Assembly (NCBI GenBank): GCA_963989385.1
Contig: OZ022499.1
Span: forward strand, 35,022,993-35,086,992
From: Ctena decussata
Lineage: Eukaryota > Mollusca > Bivalvia > Lucinida > Lucinidae
Direction: 5' to 3'
Length of the DNA: 64,000 nucleotides
Under the pieces are notes generated by a model, which made no database searches, had not been told where the DNA came from, and saw only the letters and a list, made by a program, of their open reading frames with translations. Below are positions 1 through 14,300 of the stretch, piece after piece. Positions within the stretch are counted from its first letter, which is position 1. Each line of letters opens with the position of its first letter. The translations under genes were made by a program, and so were the position numbers.

Positions 1-2210
1 AAAGGCATGAGCCCAACTCATTGTCCAAGTTTTGTTTGAATTGCATTGCTTGACGGAAAACCAGAGAAAGACGGGTTTGTGGAGAGATTTGTCAATTTTT
101 AGAAGCATGTTCGCCCTACTTTTTGTCAGTTGATTGATTTGATATATGTGACAGTGTCTGGCATTTTGAGCCTTATGGAGCGAAAATCGGAAATTTTGTT
201 TTTAACATTTTCATATTTATAAGTGCTTCCAGAATAGATTTTGAGAAGCACGTAGACATAGCGCCAAGGTTTACCGCATAAGCAAACGAAATTCAAACCC
301 ACCCGATTTTTTGTTTTCGTTACAATGATTGGATATAATTTACATCTAGCTAGATAAACCTTTATAACTCTGGTTCGCGACATCTCTTTTTCAAAGATCT
401 ATAATGCAAACATTCCTAAAAGAGTGTAGATGAAGAAAATTAAACACGCCGATAGAAATGTTGAAACACTCTTTTCAGGAGACGCTTTGAAATTTAGTAG
501 TCAGTGCGCGGAAATACAATTAACTTTACGTGCAAATTTTATGACGTCACTTTCATTTCACGTTTCGTGACATCAACGTCGCACCTCCACAAGGCTCAAA
601 ATCTCAGGCACTGTCACATATTAGAAGCAAGCTATATTTTATTACTAAACATGATTTTATTTAGAAATGTCAAACTGCTTTTAACGAGAATAAAGGAGAA
701 AAGTTACTTTATGCCACTTTATGTCACTTTTCCCGTTTTGGGGTCTTAGCGAGATGTTGAATTTGATTGTACCAGCTTTTTATCTACTTTTCATTCACAA
801 ATGCCATTTTATGCCAGTAAATAGAGATCTTACATGAGTGGTCATGTCATATGAATTTTTTTAAACGAGCCTTTGGCGAGTTTCATATTTTTTTTATTTA
901 TGAAATGACAACGTGTGTAAGATTCTGTTTATCTTAAGACCCTTTGACTGGGACTTGATCACCTTCAAAATGAACATTACTCCAGTAAGAAAACGCACTG
1001 TTGACACGGTCGTTGGCAATGGCGCTACATGTACGCGCCACTATGTTATTACACGTGTGGTCATACGATTTTAATGACACCACTGAATAACAGCGACGTC
1101 ATATGATATGTATATTCAGCTGTAGTATAATATATTTGTCTTGAATGAACGTACGTCACGATCACGTGGTTATAACAGTAAATATACTTGGTTTCAAGAG
1201 GTGATCATTACCCTTTTCTTGCTCCCCCTTTTCGGGAGACAGCCCGATATAGACTGAAATACTGAATCAAAGGGTTTAACAGCCCCAAACAACCAACCAA
1301 CCAACTCAAGACCTATAAGTGCTAGAGCCATTGAATCCTGGGTCATACAAAGGGAATGGTAAAGCTCAAAGTCACCATCAATGTTGCCTTGTGGCTAACA
1401 TTTTATGGTTCTAGGACATAGCAACATTTGCATCAAATTTTGCTCTTGTTTCAATGGTATGATAAAACGTGGGACATTCTTACATCTCGAAAATGAAACT
1501 GAACTCTATTTCGTAACAAAGCTCAGGCAGGCGAGACGCCGCTTTCCGATGAATTCTTGTATATATTTATATATCGCCACCGACGAAACACAAGATAAAT
1601 CATGCATGTTAAACTATCATAGTCGGCACGTATGAATGGTCTGTAATCGGTGAAAAACATTTATTTAAAGTTAGATGTACATGCATGCTTTATGATGCAG
1701 TGTATGATAGAGAGATAAGTTAAATTATAAAATGCTTTTCGAACGTTATATGCATAACTTGTGCCATTTGTTTCAGAAGCTTCCATTAATTTGAAAGGTT
1801 TGCCTTATGAAGTGGCTTTTAAGTCAGCAAAAAGGAAGAAAAACAAACGAGGAGCTCTGAAATGCATCATAATGTGCGTATTTGTTAAATATGCTTACTT
1901 GGTTCATGATAAGTGTTCAAGAACTGTAGAGAACACCACATAACTCTAATTGACCTTTGCTAGTGTTAACATTCCGTAATATGTGCACAGCCTTAGGTGG
2001 CAAAAGATAAAATTTATGACTCGGTTTCCCGGCGCATTGATTATTCTTGTTGTTTGCATAATGTATTTGAAGTCATATCATTAGGCCATCAGCCTGTAGT
2101 GTTATATGGCGCAACATTATTCAAATCACGTTGTTCCTCATATTTCCAAAGGTAAATCGAAATGCGAGTCAATGAATTTGAAAATCTGAAGCGGAAGTGC
2201 GATAGGTAAA
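1..2210. other. Intergenic DNA upstream of the FMO gene
   Basis: No exon was recognised here. The sequence is AT-rich with stop codons in all frames; the small open frames lack motifs or splice context. It holds a ~30 bp inverted repeat (about 139-172 against 592-622, core AAGGCTCAAAAT...CACTGTCACATAT), probably the arms of a decayed short element. It also holds the 3' part of a SINE-like repeat near 1219-1312. A 5' untranslated exon of the FMO gene could lie here but cannot be told from sequence alone. Confidence 0.5.
1219..1312 (-). repeat. Fragment of SINE-like repeat (CCCGATATAGACTGAAATACTG family)
   Basis: This is the reverse complement of sequence found in two longer copies at 32141-32402 and 32500-32745. 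The shared order is GGGTTTAACAGCCC, then a CAGTCTATATCGGG block, then GTCTCCC. The (CCAA)n tail at about 1290-1305 looks like a retroposon tail on this copy. The family is dispersed and non-coding; its class is an inference from the tail and the truncated copies. Confidence 0.55.
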
Positions 2211-2379
2211 ATGGCATATGCCTCTCTTAAAAAGCGAATATGTATTGTTGGTTGTGGACCTTCGGGTTTGTCTGTTTTATATCATTTTGACAAATTGTCT
2301 GAAGAGGACATACCAGAAATAGTGTGTTATGAGAAACAGTCAACATGGGGAGGTTTATGGAACATAAATTGGAGAACTG
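2211..2379 (+). CDS. FMO exon 1 (FAD-binding Rossmann start)
   Basis: It encodes residues 1-56 plus one base. The start codon was chosen because it lies just before the conserved [13 protein letters not shown] strand-turn-helix, as in bacterial homologues, and is preceded by AGGTAAA. The exon ends at AACTG|GTATGG, so the WRTG motif is split across the intron. Confidence 0.88.
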
Positions 2380-5300
2380 GTATGGCTATTTTCTCTTTTT
2401 GGCCTATTTACAATTTACTTACATGCATATTTACAATTTACTTACATGCATACGGTAAACAATATTGTCACAATTAAACACCTAGCAAACACTTGGACTC
2501 TCCAGAAAGTAAATTGGAGCACATCAAAATACTAATATGTATGGGTATGTCACCATATTTTAGCCGTTTTCAAGGGAGACAAGTTTTGTGACTTCCTGTT
2601 TCTCTTCTTGGACACTATAACCCTTCCACAAAAGGATTAACACTTAAAGGAAATAATTTTTTTAAAGGTGCAAATTCTTTCCCTAAGAATTTACCTCCAG
2701 TGTAAAGGGATGGATGAGTGACTTGCGAATTAACGTCCATTTCGACAGATTTTTTTTTTTTCAATTAAATGGGATGGTTCAAGGTTGCTAATGAATGGCT
2801 ATGTGCAATGGAAACCTGTTTACGGTTGAAAAGATTGCCGCCTCTGATTGGATAACGTCAAAATTTGCGACTGTTTATCCTGCGATATACTGTCGGAAAC
2901 CCGACGTCATTACGTAACGTCGCTTCTCATTGTGTAATGTCTGGTTTTACGTCGCTCAAAGCGTTTGTTATGGGTGGAAAATAGCACACTTTTAAAGGTG
3001 AGAATGTAAATGTGCATTAGAATGGGAATAACTGTATTAAAAATTGTCATTTGGGGAGGTAAATCGTCGGTTTTATGGTCGCAAATTGCGTTTTACCGCT
3101 CCGCTGGCGCGTAGCCTTAGAACAAAATTTTCGACCCTTAAACCGCCGATTTACCTCTCCAAATGACAATTTCGAGTACAGTTATCCCCAAAATGGCAGA
3201 ATTGCGTCAACTAACTCTGTATCCATTCAACTTTAGTATCAGAGAAATGTCCGCCGTATATGCATATAGAGTATTTTTGTCCCATTATGTTTGACATTTC
3301 TTACCTTCATGTACATGCGAAGGCAGTGTTCTCTGAAAATGGCTTATCATGTACAATTTATTTCAATATTTATTGTATATTATTACAAAAAGGGACAGCC
3401 TCACTAAAATTCACGAGTCAGTTTAAATTCATTTTTATTTATTAACTCGCTTGTAATTAAAACGCTCTTAAAACGCCTGTTAAGTTTTAGTTTCTAAACT
3501 GTTGGACCACTGTATCACACCAGAATACAATATAGGTATTTGTCGTAATCTATCCCTCTTTGAACATAACTATTTTAAGATTAAAACAGATGAACAGAAT
3601 CTGAATCTTTACTATTGACCGTATTTATACGAGGGTTGTTCAGAAAGTTCTGATTCTAGCCGCACAACTTTGTTTAGCGGCATGCTGGGGACAAATATTA
3701 TGCATGTATTGAAAGCACTACATTTCATCTTTACAATGATACCTAACACTATACAAAGATATATTTTGTTATTGAGTTACAGTGCATGTTATTAGGCCCC
3801 AGTCATACCACTGGGCTAATTTTATATGAGAATTTATTTTCAGTGTGTCAATCAAGTGAAAAATCATTGTAAATACAAAATAAGGTTTTGTCAGCTTCTT
3901 GTCATTCGTTGCTTTCAATATCCATTCAAAAGTTAGAAGGGCAGCAAACGTTATCGATTAAGTCCTTGCAAAGCAATGCGCTGTTCTTATGACGTTATTG
4001 AAAACGACGCCAACGTCATTTTCGAAAGCTCGTACCGGCTTCGTTGTTTACATCAATTTTAATTTTTCGGCGGTTTGGAATTGGCCCATGCAAAGGCTCT
4101 TCCTAACCAGATTTTGAATGTAAGACCCTTGTTTCGGTTACAAAATCATCATAACTTTAGTAGAAAGGGAGAAGCTGCTACTACATAAAATGCTTATAAT
4201 CTTAATTAAAGAGACAGTATGATACCTAAATTATATGTATTTTCCGCGATATTTACAGGTCACAGTTGCCTAGGGACTATGTTTAAGTAGCAGTAATGAA
4301 ACAAATTCAAAGACTGCCCATATATGAACTATGACCTTCTTAAGTGAAAATCTGCAGTAGCTGTAGGGTATACCTCTTTCCAAAACGATCAAAAACATGT
4401 CTTTTAGAAAATATACACCACGTTTGCAGAGTAGTCCGGACATATCATACCTTTTGATATTTTCGCTATCACAAGTTCTGCATTTATGATGGTTACCAAA
4501 ATAAGACGTCACGATCAGAACTTTCTGAACAACCCTTGTATAGCAGTATTCCCCAACCTAACTTTTTTTTTAATTACTAGAATGCAAATAATGATATTTC
4601 AAATTCACAATCATGAACATTTCTAGACCTTTCCCATTTATGATCACGAATAGTTCTAGAGCGTTCTAATTCATGATCACAAGTAGTTTCAGATCGTTTT
4701 CATTGATTTCACGATCACGGATTATTCTAGATCGTTATCATCCATGATTACGAATAGTTCTAGATTGTTCTCCTTCACGTCACAAACAGCTCAAGATCGT
4801 TGTTATTCACGATCATAAATAGTTCTAAATAAGTCTCACTCATGGTCACAAATGGTGGCACGTCCTCATCCAACACGATTACGAATAGTTCTTGAATTAT
4901 TCGTGATTGTGAATGAGCTCACAAACAAAAATGGTTTTAGAACTATTTGAGCCGCAACATGACAAAACCAACAATGTGGTTGTGCGCCCAGCGCAGACTC
5001 AGATCAGCCTGGTCATCCGCCCAGTCTGACCAGAGTCTTTACCGTCCGCATGGAGGTAGATTGGCCCTAAGCTACCCTTTGAGCACAATGAAGAGTCTGG
5101 TCAAACTGCGCGGATGCCCAGGTTGATCTGAGTCTGCGCTGGGCGCACTTCCACATTATTGGTTTTATCGTGTCGCGGCTCATTTGTGATCGTGAATGAG
5201 ACAGATCATTATTGGCATTACCTTTACCGTTCTAGAACAGACACCAAGTTGGAGACACCTTCTTAATATTGGGTCAAATAGGTCTGATAAAAAGTGCAGA

Positions 5301-8300
5301 CCAGGATCAGACTGCGCTATTAGGGCATGTATTTAAGCGGTTTGCATTTTTGCAAAAGTTTCATGAGCACTAACGTTTGTTCAGTCAGACATTTTGACTG
5401 AAAATTTAACTATCATTTTTCTTTTCTTCATTTATTTACTTTTTTTGTTTGTTTTCTTTCATTTTTTTTTATATTTCTCAGGAAGTAAAGAGTATGTTAA
5501 CTTTTCTTTTTATTTATTTTTCAGGATGTGATGAGTATGGGGAACATTGCCACGGCAGTATGTATCATGATATGTGGGTTAACGGACCAAAGGAACAGAT
5601 GGAATATCCAGATTATACATTTGAAGACCACTTTGGTAAACCGATACCAGCATACGTCACGAGACCTGTCATTCGAGATTACCTAAACGGTATGGGGAGA
5701 TTGCAAATGAATGCAATGCAAGCGCTCGCGTATTAAGAGGTCGTCAAAATTAACTAAAAAGCGATGACAATGCATGTACATCAACTTTTCATAAACTGAC
5801 ATGCTTTTCTATGTGTCAGATGTGGAAATTATTTGTGGTGAATTGTCACGTGTTGTATTTCGTCATTTTCTTACGTCATTTTTGAACGGGGAAAGCATGT
5901 GAATTCTTAACGTTTTATTTCAATAGTTTTGTTGTTTCTTAAATTCAGCCCAGAAGATCTTTAGACATGAGTACTTTCAGACGATATTCGCGATTAAATT
6001 GTAGGTTTTTTTTTAAGTTTTTTTGTATTTGATCGTCTCCAATATCCGAAACTGAACGTAGGCTTTTGGTGTTCTAGATATCCGTGAATGTTGTTGTTGC
6101 TCCGAAACTGAGAGAGGTTTAAAAATGAAAACTTGTAAGCTCTCAGTAAAGACACGAATACCAGTTTAAAGCACTTACATTTCTCTATGCTATATTCAAT
6201 AAGCAACTGGAGCTTATGTCTTCAATTCGGGCTGAGTAGTGCAATCGGTTACCTGTTACCTGGAGAGAGTATTAATGTGAATGCAGTTATTTCCCTTAGA
6301 CCCGGGGAGCGATAGGCATTAATCGATATTTGGAATGTCATATCGATGTCCATATCCCAGGACAGGTGTTGAACTTCTCTGAAGCCGGTTTTGTCATCAC
6401 TGTGTTAACAATACGAATGCGCTGGATGGAAACATTTTTAATTTTCAACAATGTGGATTTTCATTTTCTTTTTCTCAGATCAAATCAATTTACTTTTTCA
6501 GTTGCTCCTTCTCGTTTAAATAAGTCTCGTTTTTCCCCTCTCTCTGATATTTAGGTCAAATTTCGTAAGAATTGGCGAGCAAATAAATCTGATTATTGGT
6601 CAGTTTTTGACAGCGCTTTGTTTTAGTTTCTGACAACAAAAACATAAAATTACTTATAATAATGAAATTATGATATTTCTATCCCTTTGACGGTCTCATC
6701 TTTATGGAAAGATTAAGCCTGATACAGATACCCATCCACCCACATAGTTTTTCTCATTTCTCATGTTGAACATTCTACGGGGTTTTGGACGAGTAATCGT
6801 TCCTGTTTACCTGTACAGCATTGTCAACTGTATTATTTCCCTTAACACCGATCTGGAGGATTATCGATGTCCCTACTGAGCGCTAGTGGAATAAACATAC
6901 CTAAGTGGTATATCAGATAACTTTATGGCAGCTCAAGCTATCGGCTTAAGTGCGATCAGTGTTATGTTTAGCATTTTTCTCACAATTTATGGCGGACGAG
7001 TTTTAAAATTAGCTAAATCCATTAATGCCAAATGTTTGATATAAAGGGACATTGGCACACAGTGTTGGCCTAGATCTGACGCCGCAGATCCGGGTCTACA
7101 CTGTTTAAGATGAGTAAAATATATTAAACTGAAAAATACCAGATGAAAATGGATGTATTAGTAGACTCAGATTGGCATAAACAGGTTTAAATAAATTTTT
7201 CCAGTAATCATTTATACTGGCTTTATGAGGCGTGCCCCGGTAGCTCATTAGATTAAGGGCTTGCCTACTGATCTAGCGGTCTCGGGTTCGAGCCCCGCTT
7301 GTGGCGAAAATCTTTGCAACCGCAAACAGGGTTCCATTGCACACAGCTTTTCATTATCAACGTCCCATCGTCCAGATATGATTTAAACACTGTTGAAAAA
7401 GGACGTAAAAATCGCCAAGTCATTTGAAATAAGGCCGAGCATAGTGAAAGCTACAAGACGATATTCGACCACAGGGAAGACTCAGATCAGTGAGCATCCA
7501 TCCTCGCTAGGCGCTCTATGAGTTTAACCCGTTTATGGCGATTGTCCAGGCTAATCTGGGTCTTCCCAGGGCGCACAAGCCACTTTCTTGATTCTATCGT
7601 GTCGCGGCTGAAATGTTGATGGTTGACACCATATACACCATGTTCAGTTTCGGAAAGCTTGCTTAACCCATTTATGCCTGGCATCTCCTCAAGGGGCCTC
7701 TGTCCAGCAGTGAAGACCCATACCAGACGCAAATGCGGCGTCTGATAATGGTCTGCATAGTTTGCCTCAAAGACACATTTCTGATTGCATAATACCCTAA
7801 TGCCCCTTTATGCAACATGCTGCTTAGAGATAAGACAGCCTAGAAGACTTGTGACTGAAATCCAGGTAGGGGCAAGATAGAGGGAAATCAACTGTCAATG
7901 TCAATAACAAAGAGAATATGGTTATAAACAGGATGTAATTGGACCAGACTGTGTTTAACTGAAAATGTTACCATTATTTTGCTCAAAATCTCTGTTTTTT
8001 ATACAATGCGATGAGGATAACAGGGCCATGTAAATGGGTTCTAGTATGTTACATTTTCGCACACAGAAGACTCAGATAAGCTTGCACAGTCTAATCAGAG
8101 TCATCCTTGTTTGCATGAACAGTCTACGATATTTGGAAATTTAAATTGCAGATTTCAATATGGCCTGTCCACAAAAGTGTTAACTCGCCACAAATGGATT
8201 TAATCTGAGGCATTCACTCAGCAATTGTTTCTGCTGTAATTCAACTAATTTTTCCTTCAAGGATAATTCAGGGTTATTTTCTTTATTTTTTTTCTATGAA

Positions 8301-11300
8301 AATATATATTGTGACCCCTCATTAGAACCATGTCGGTGAGACGGTTCTAATAAGGGGTCACAACTTATGCTTTGTTAATTATTTCCAAATTATCCCTGCT
8401 ACCCCTTCTTATCTGGGGAACTTACACTGATCAGACTGTTTAGTATGTTGTTGAATGAAACAATATTTTCTCATATTTATCTGATCAAAGAATCTTCGGC
8501 GATAATCTGAAGCACCAGCAGGTTATCATAAGAATAGACGACACGCGGGGGATTAATGCGACACAGAGTCATAAATTGACCTGCCTTAGGGGTTGAAGCG
8601 AAGAATCAGTCACATTTCATTGCGATTATAAGCTGGCTCCATGCGAACAGCGCAGACTCTGATCAGACTGGGTGAGGTCTTCGCTGTCCGCACATGCCAC
8701 TTTGTTTGTTTTGACGTGTCGCGGCTCATATATTAATACAGATATAGTATTATGATTTAAGTACATATTCATTTGCATCAATTTATCAATAGAACATATG
8801 AATCCAAGATATATACATGTATTATTTCAGTATTCTTTGAAAAAGCTGTCTCTTTCACAATAGAATTATTGTGAGAACTTTAAGTACAAGTTCATTTTAT
8901 TTTTGCATAATATGATATAATTATTAACGATATTTTATAAGAGAACTAGTCAGCGCGAGAATGCACACGCACATTTTAGTTGACCTTTTTTTATGCGTGT
9001 CGTGGATTATTCTGAAATACGTATATTGCTCTTTAACCCGATGTACGCCCAGTGGACTCTCCTTTTTTGTATATATTGGAAGAGAGTATTTGTCATTTAA
9101 GGGGGTGTAATTTTATCATTTTTATTTTGTTTAAGTAGAAATTATCATTTGTCTTATCCTAATAGTGAAGATCCTGATCAGACGCCGTTTTGCGCCGTCT
9201 GGTCTGGGTCTGTACGGTTTGCCTATGTTCCACTTTTTTGGAGGCTAGATATTGATATGCAGTGTAGTCATGAAAAGAGCTATGTAATCAAAAGCGCAGA
9301 CTTGTCCCTACAATATTGTTAACCCGCAAGTTATATTAATCACGAATCTAACTCAAGAATAATAAAAAGCGAAGCGAATTATAACACCTTGATCAAATGT
9401 TATGCTAAGGAAAAAAAGAAATAAAGAAAGAAAGAGAAAATAGCAAGATTAGGCAAATTCAATTCCAGAATAAGAAGATTATGGCAATAATCCTCTCTAC
9501 TGTGTAGGTCTTTGGAAACATGGAACGCTTAACACTTTTTGCAAACAGTTTCTAGAAAGGACTTCTCCCTCATGCAATTTTATTTAATTCACACTATTGC
9601 GAACACGTTTAGTTGAAGCCATGTTGACGAACATATGGTATCAGTAGAGAAATTTAATTTGTGACATGATGATTCTGTTCTCGTATCGACGTTACCCAAG
9701 TGGCTCAACGGTACGTAATCATAGTTGCACACACTTGGCGCCGTGTGTCCGTCCAAATGACATGATGGGCAAAACAAGTCAATTATATTCTAAAACTGGC
9801 CGCTTCACTTGTTTGAGCTTTAATGATGTGTCTATAATCCTATACAAACAAATTAAAATGACAATGGTATTACCTCCCGAAATCAATTAAGTTTGTCCAA
9901 AAACATATTTTCGATTTGAATTTCCTAATTGCTTACGTTCTTTGTGGCCGCCGAAACTCTGACACCATTAGCAATTTGTCAATTATTGTATGTTTACATC
10001 GCTGAGCAAAAGGACCGCTAGCTGCCATGTAATGTGTTTACATTTACAAACAAATCAATAAATAATTATACGTTTACAAAGGTTTTTTTCCCTTTTTGTT
10101 TCTTTTCTTTTATTTAACTTTTATTTATTTACCCTTATTTTTCCCCTTTTTGTTTCTTTTCTTTTATTTAACTTTTATTTATTTACCTTTTTTTAGACAT
10201 TGACCGTGATACTTTCGATTTTAAATTTCTGGAGTTAATTTAAAACAAAATTCTTCGTGCTCAAGAAAAATTGAATCAAAATGATTAAATTCTTATTAAA
10301 TTATTTATTTATTTCATTAAATTTCATCCTAGTATGGTTAATTTGATTCGTTAGTCCGATTCATATAAAGCAGCCAAAAGAGTAATGCAGGAGTACGCAT
10401 GATTAAACTTAGGCGATTGAGTTACCAGCGCCAAACTCTTAAAGTTTCCGTTTTTAAACGCATGGGGAAGCATCAAGACATAATGTTAATTTGAAAATAA
10501 AAGTATCATATTAATCCTTAGACTATAGACTTTCAGAATTTAGGTTATAAAAAATATCAGAAAAGCTCCAAATTATCAGAAATATGCTCTGAAAATGGAA
10601 AATTTCGTAATTCTGCTGTATGCGCCATTAAGTATAATGGTCAGTATAGGTCTGTAATTTAAACGCCAAAGGAAGCAAGTAAACATTAACTTTTTCGAAA
10701 AATAAAAACACCATCGTGTAGGTATTGCATTATACTTTCAAAATATAGGTTATAAAAGATTCAAATATTTTGAAAAAGATAAAAGATTCATATAAATATA
10801 AATATTCCCTATACATTTCTATATAAACTTAATACCCGATATTGGACAGGTAAGACTGGAAAACAGGGGAGATAACAAAATCGATAAGCCAAGGGACCGG
10901 TAAAGAATGTTCAGTATGTTTTCTTTTTTTTGGCAATATCCTGTTATTGTCCCAGCTGGGACTTTAATTTTCAGTACAAAAAATTAGTCCGAAAACATAG
11001 GGTTTTGCAGAGCGGAAACCGATCAGGATCAGTCAGACGCTTAATCAAAACAAAATTGAAATTTGACCATACCGTGATGCATTTTGATTTGCTTTCCTGG
11101 GACGATAACAGGATTATATATAGAGAGACACTCTTTTAAACTGAATGTTACAGTGCCTCGCAAGGGAAGAAATCCCAGGAAGAGGGTTTTCTTGGGGGGA
11201 TATTATTGCCAAAAACGGGGCTTGGCAATCTTTTGGGGTAGACAAGTGTGTCTTAAAATGTTCGCTACTGAAATTGTATCTCGTTTCAGAGATAAAAGGT

Positions 11301-14300
11301 AGTAAGAAAGTATCGTCCCAGGGACGTTAATTCCAAAGCATTTTGTATGCTAAATTTGCTTTCCTGGGACGATAACAGGATTATATATAGAGAGAGAGAC
11401 ACTCTTTCAAACTGAATGTTATTGTGCCTCGCAAGGGAAGAATTCCCGGGAAGAGGGTTTTCTTGGGGGGATATTATTGAAGAAAACGGGGCTTGGCAAT
11501 CTTTTGGGGTAGACAAGTGTCTTAAAATATTCGCTACTGAAATTGTATCTCGTTTCAGAGATAAAAGGTAGTAAGAAAATATCGTCCCAGGGACGTTAAT
11601 TCCAATGCATTTTGTATGCTAAATTTGCTTTCCTGGGACGATAACAGGATTATAGAGAGACACTCTTTCAAACTGAATGTTATAGTGCCTCGCAAGGGAA
11701 GAATTCCCAGGAAGAGGGTTTTCTTGGGGGGATATTATTGCCGAAAACGGGGCTTGGCAATCTTTTGGGGTAGACAAGTGTGTCTTAAAATGTTCGCTAC
11801 TGAAATTGTATCTCGTTTCAGAGATGAAAGGTAGTAAGAAAGTATCGTCCCAGGGACGTTAATTCCAATGCATTTTGTATGCTAAATTTGCTTTCCTGGG
11901 ACATTAACAGGATTATATATATAGAGAGACACTCTTTCAAACTGAATGTTATATAGTGCCTCGCAAGGGAAGAATTTCCGGGAAGAGGGTTTTCTTGGGG
12001 GGATATTATTGAAGAAAACGGGGCTTGGCAATCTTTTGGGGTAGACACGTGTCTTAAAATGTTCGCTACTGAAATTGCATCTCGTTTCAGAGATAAAAGG
12101 TAGTAAGAAAGTATCGTTGGTTGGTTGGTTGATTTGGTGCTTAACGTCCACGGTAAACAACTAAGGTCATGTCGGGACGGTCAGTTAACCTAACCACACT
12201 ATTCCTGGGCAGGCTTAGACCTCCTAAGCGGTTAACCAGTACTAACTGCACAATCTTTCGCCAGTAACTGACAACTCCCTTCTTGAATCAGCGGAAGGAG
12301 AAACGAAAAGAAAGTATCGTCCCAGGGACGTTAATTCCAATGCATTTTGTATGCTAAATTTGCTTTCCTGGGACGATAACAGGATTATATATATATATAG
12401 AGAGACACCCTTTCGAACTGAATGTTATATAGTGCCTCGCAAGGGAAGAATTCCCGGGAAGAGGGTTTTCTTGGGGGGATATTATTGCAGAAAACGGGGC
12501 TTGGCAATCTTTTGGGGTAGACAAGTGTCTTAAAATATTCGTTACTGAAATTGCATCTTGTTACAGAGCTAAAATGTAGTAAGAAAGTATCGTCCCAGGG
12601 ACGTTAATTCCAATGCATTTTGTATCCAAAATTTGCTTTCCTGGGACGATAACAGGATTATATATATACAGAGAGACACTCTTTCAAACTGAATGATATA
12701 GTGCCTCGCAAGGGAAGAATTCCCGGGAAGAGGGTTTTCTTGGGGGGATATTATTGCCGAAAACGGGGCTTGGCAATCTTTTGGGGTAGACAAGTGTCTT
12801 AAAATATTCGTTACTGAAATTGCATCTTGTTACAGAGCTAAAAGGTAGTAAGAAAGTATCTCCCAGGGACGTTAATTCCAATGCATTTTATATCCAAAAT
12901 TTGCTTTCCTGGGACGATAACAGTATTATATATATACAGAGAGACACTCTTTCAAACTGAATGTTATTGTGCCTTGCAAGGGAAGAATTCCCGGGAAGAG
13001 GGTTTTCTTGGGGGAATATTATTGCAGAAAACGGGGCTTGGCGTCCCTCTTATTACGGAATAAACTGCATTGGTGTTGTTGCAGTAAGGCATCCATGTGC
13101 AGTAATGTCCATGTCATACATATTGACTTATAGCCATAGTACGGAAAAAATACATTTGTGGTTTTGTCCTATGTACACTGATGCAGTTTATTCCGTCAAG
13201 AAGTCATTATGGAATAAAATGCATTTATGTGTTTGGCATTTATGTTAAAATGCATTTATGTTTTTTGTTATACATTTTGACTTTAATATAGCCATAGTTG
13301 AATTTGCGAGTTCATTCTATGTAACTGGAATCGGTGAGACATGTATGCAGTTCATTTTGGGGTAGACAAGTGTCTTTAAATATTCATTACTAAAATTGCA
13401 TCTTGTTACAGAGATAAAAGGTAGTTAGAAAGTATTGTCCCAGGGACGTTAATTCCAATGCATTTTATATCCAAAATTTGCTTTCCTGGGACGATAACAG
13501 GATTATATAATAGAGAGACACCCTTTCGAACTGAATGTTATAGTGCCTCGCAAGGGAAGAATTCGCGGGAAGAGGGTTTTCTTGGGGTGGAAATTACTGC
13601 AGAAATAGGGGCTTAGCAGTATTTTAGGGGTAGACAAGTGTCTTTCAATGTAAATGTTTATTTAGGCATAAAGTCATACTACGGAATAAACTGTATTGGT
13701 GTTTTTGCACTCAGACACGTATGCGATTTATTCCGTTTGAAATAAATTGACCCTGTAGCCATTGTACGGACAAAATGACTGTGTTTTTGATTTTGTTCTA
13801 TGTAATCGAACGGATATACTGATGCAGTTTATTCCGTCTAGTATGTCATATTACGGAATAAACTGCATAGGTGTAGTTTTGAGACATGTATGCTCTTCAT
13901 TACGGTTATATGTAATTCATATTTACTCCAGCCATAGTTGCCCATAGAAATGCATTTTGTTCTGATAAATTGGACTAGATCTAATATACTGATATAGTTT
14001 ATTCCGTCTATAAAGTCTTATTACGGAATAAACTGCATTGGTGTTGTTGCAGTAAGGCATCTATGTGCAGTAATTTCCATGTCATACATATTGACTTATA
14101 GCCATAGTACGGAAAAATACATTTGTGGTTTTGTCCTGTGTACACTGATGCAGTTTATTCCGTCAAGAAGTCATTACGGAATAAAATGCATTTATGTTTT
14201 TGGCATTTATGTTAAAATGCATTTATGTTTTTGTTATACATTTTGACTTAAATATAGCCATAGTTGCATTTGCGAGTTCATTCTATGTAACTGGAATCGG

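Larger units (their letters stand above)
2382..5524. other. FMO intron 1 contents
   Basis: The 3.1 kb intron holds a foldback at 3022-3190, a 909 bp mariner-like element at 3630-4538, a ~33 bp minisatellite at about 4600-4900 and a 235 bp foldback element at 4948-5182. The intron ends in a T-rich tract before the acceptor TTTTTCAG at 5524. No extra exon was recognised. Confidence 0.7.
5692..10931. other. FMO intron 2, first part
   Basis: Contents recognised: a tRNA-derived SINE (7229-7308), partial foldback elements (about 7450-7610 and 8635-8729), and decayed palindromic fragments with CAGACGC...GCGTCTG cores (about 7663-7770 and 9163-9240). There are also a short hairpin (8310-8362) and a perfect tandem duplication of ~55 bp (10086-10190). 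No exon was recognised. Confidence 0.6.

Noticed and set aside
11084..13063. Repeated 60-90 codon frames with similar peptides on both strands
   Set aside because: They recur because the 267 bp unit recurs. Frames shift between units and no start or splice context is kept.
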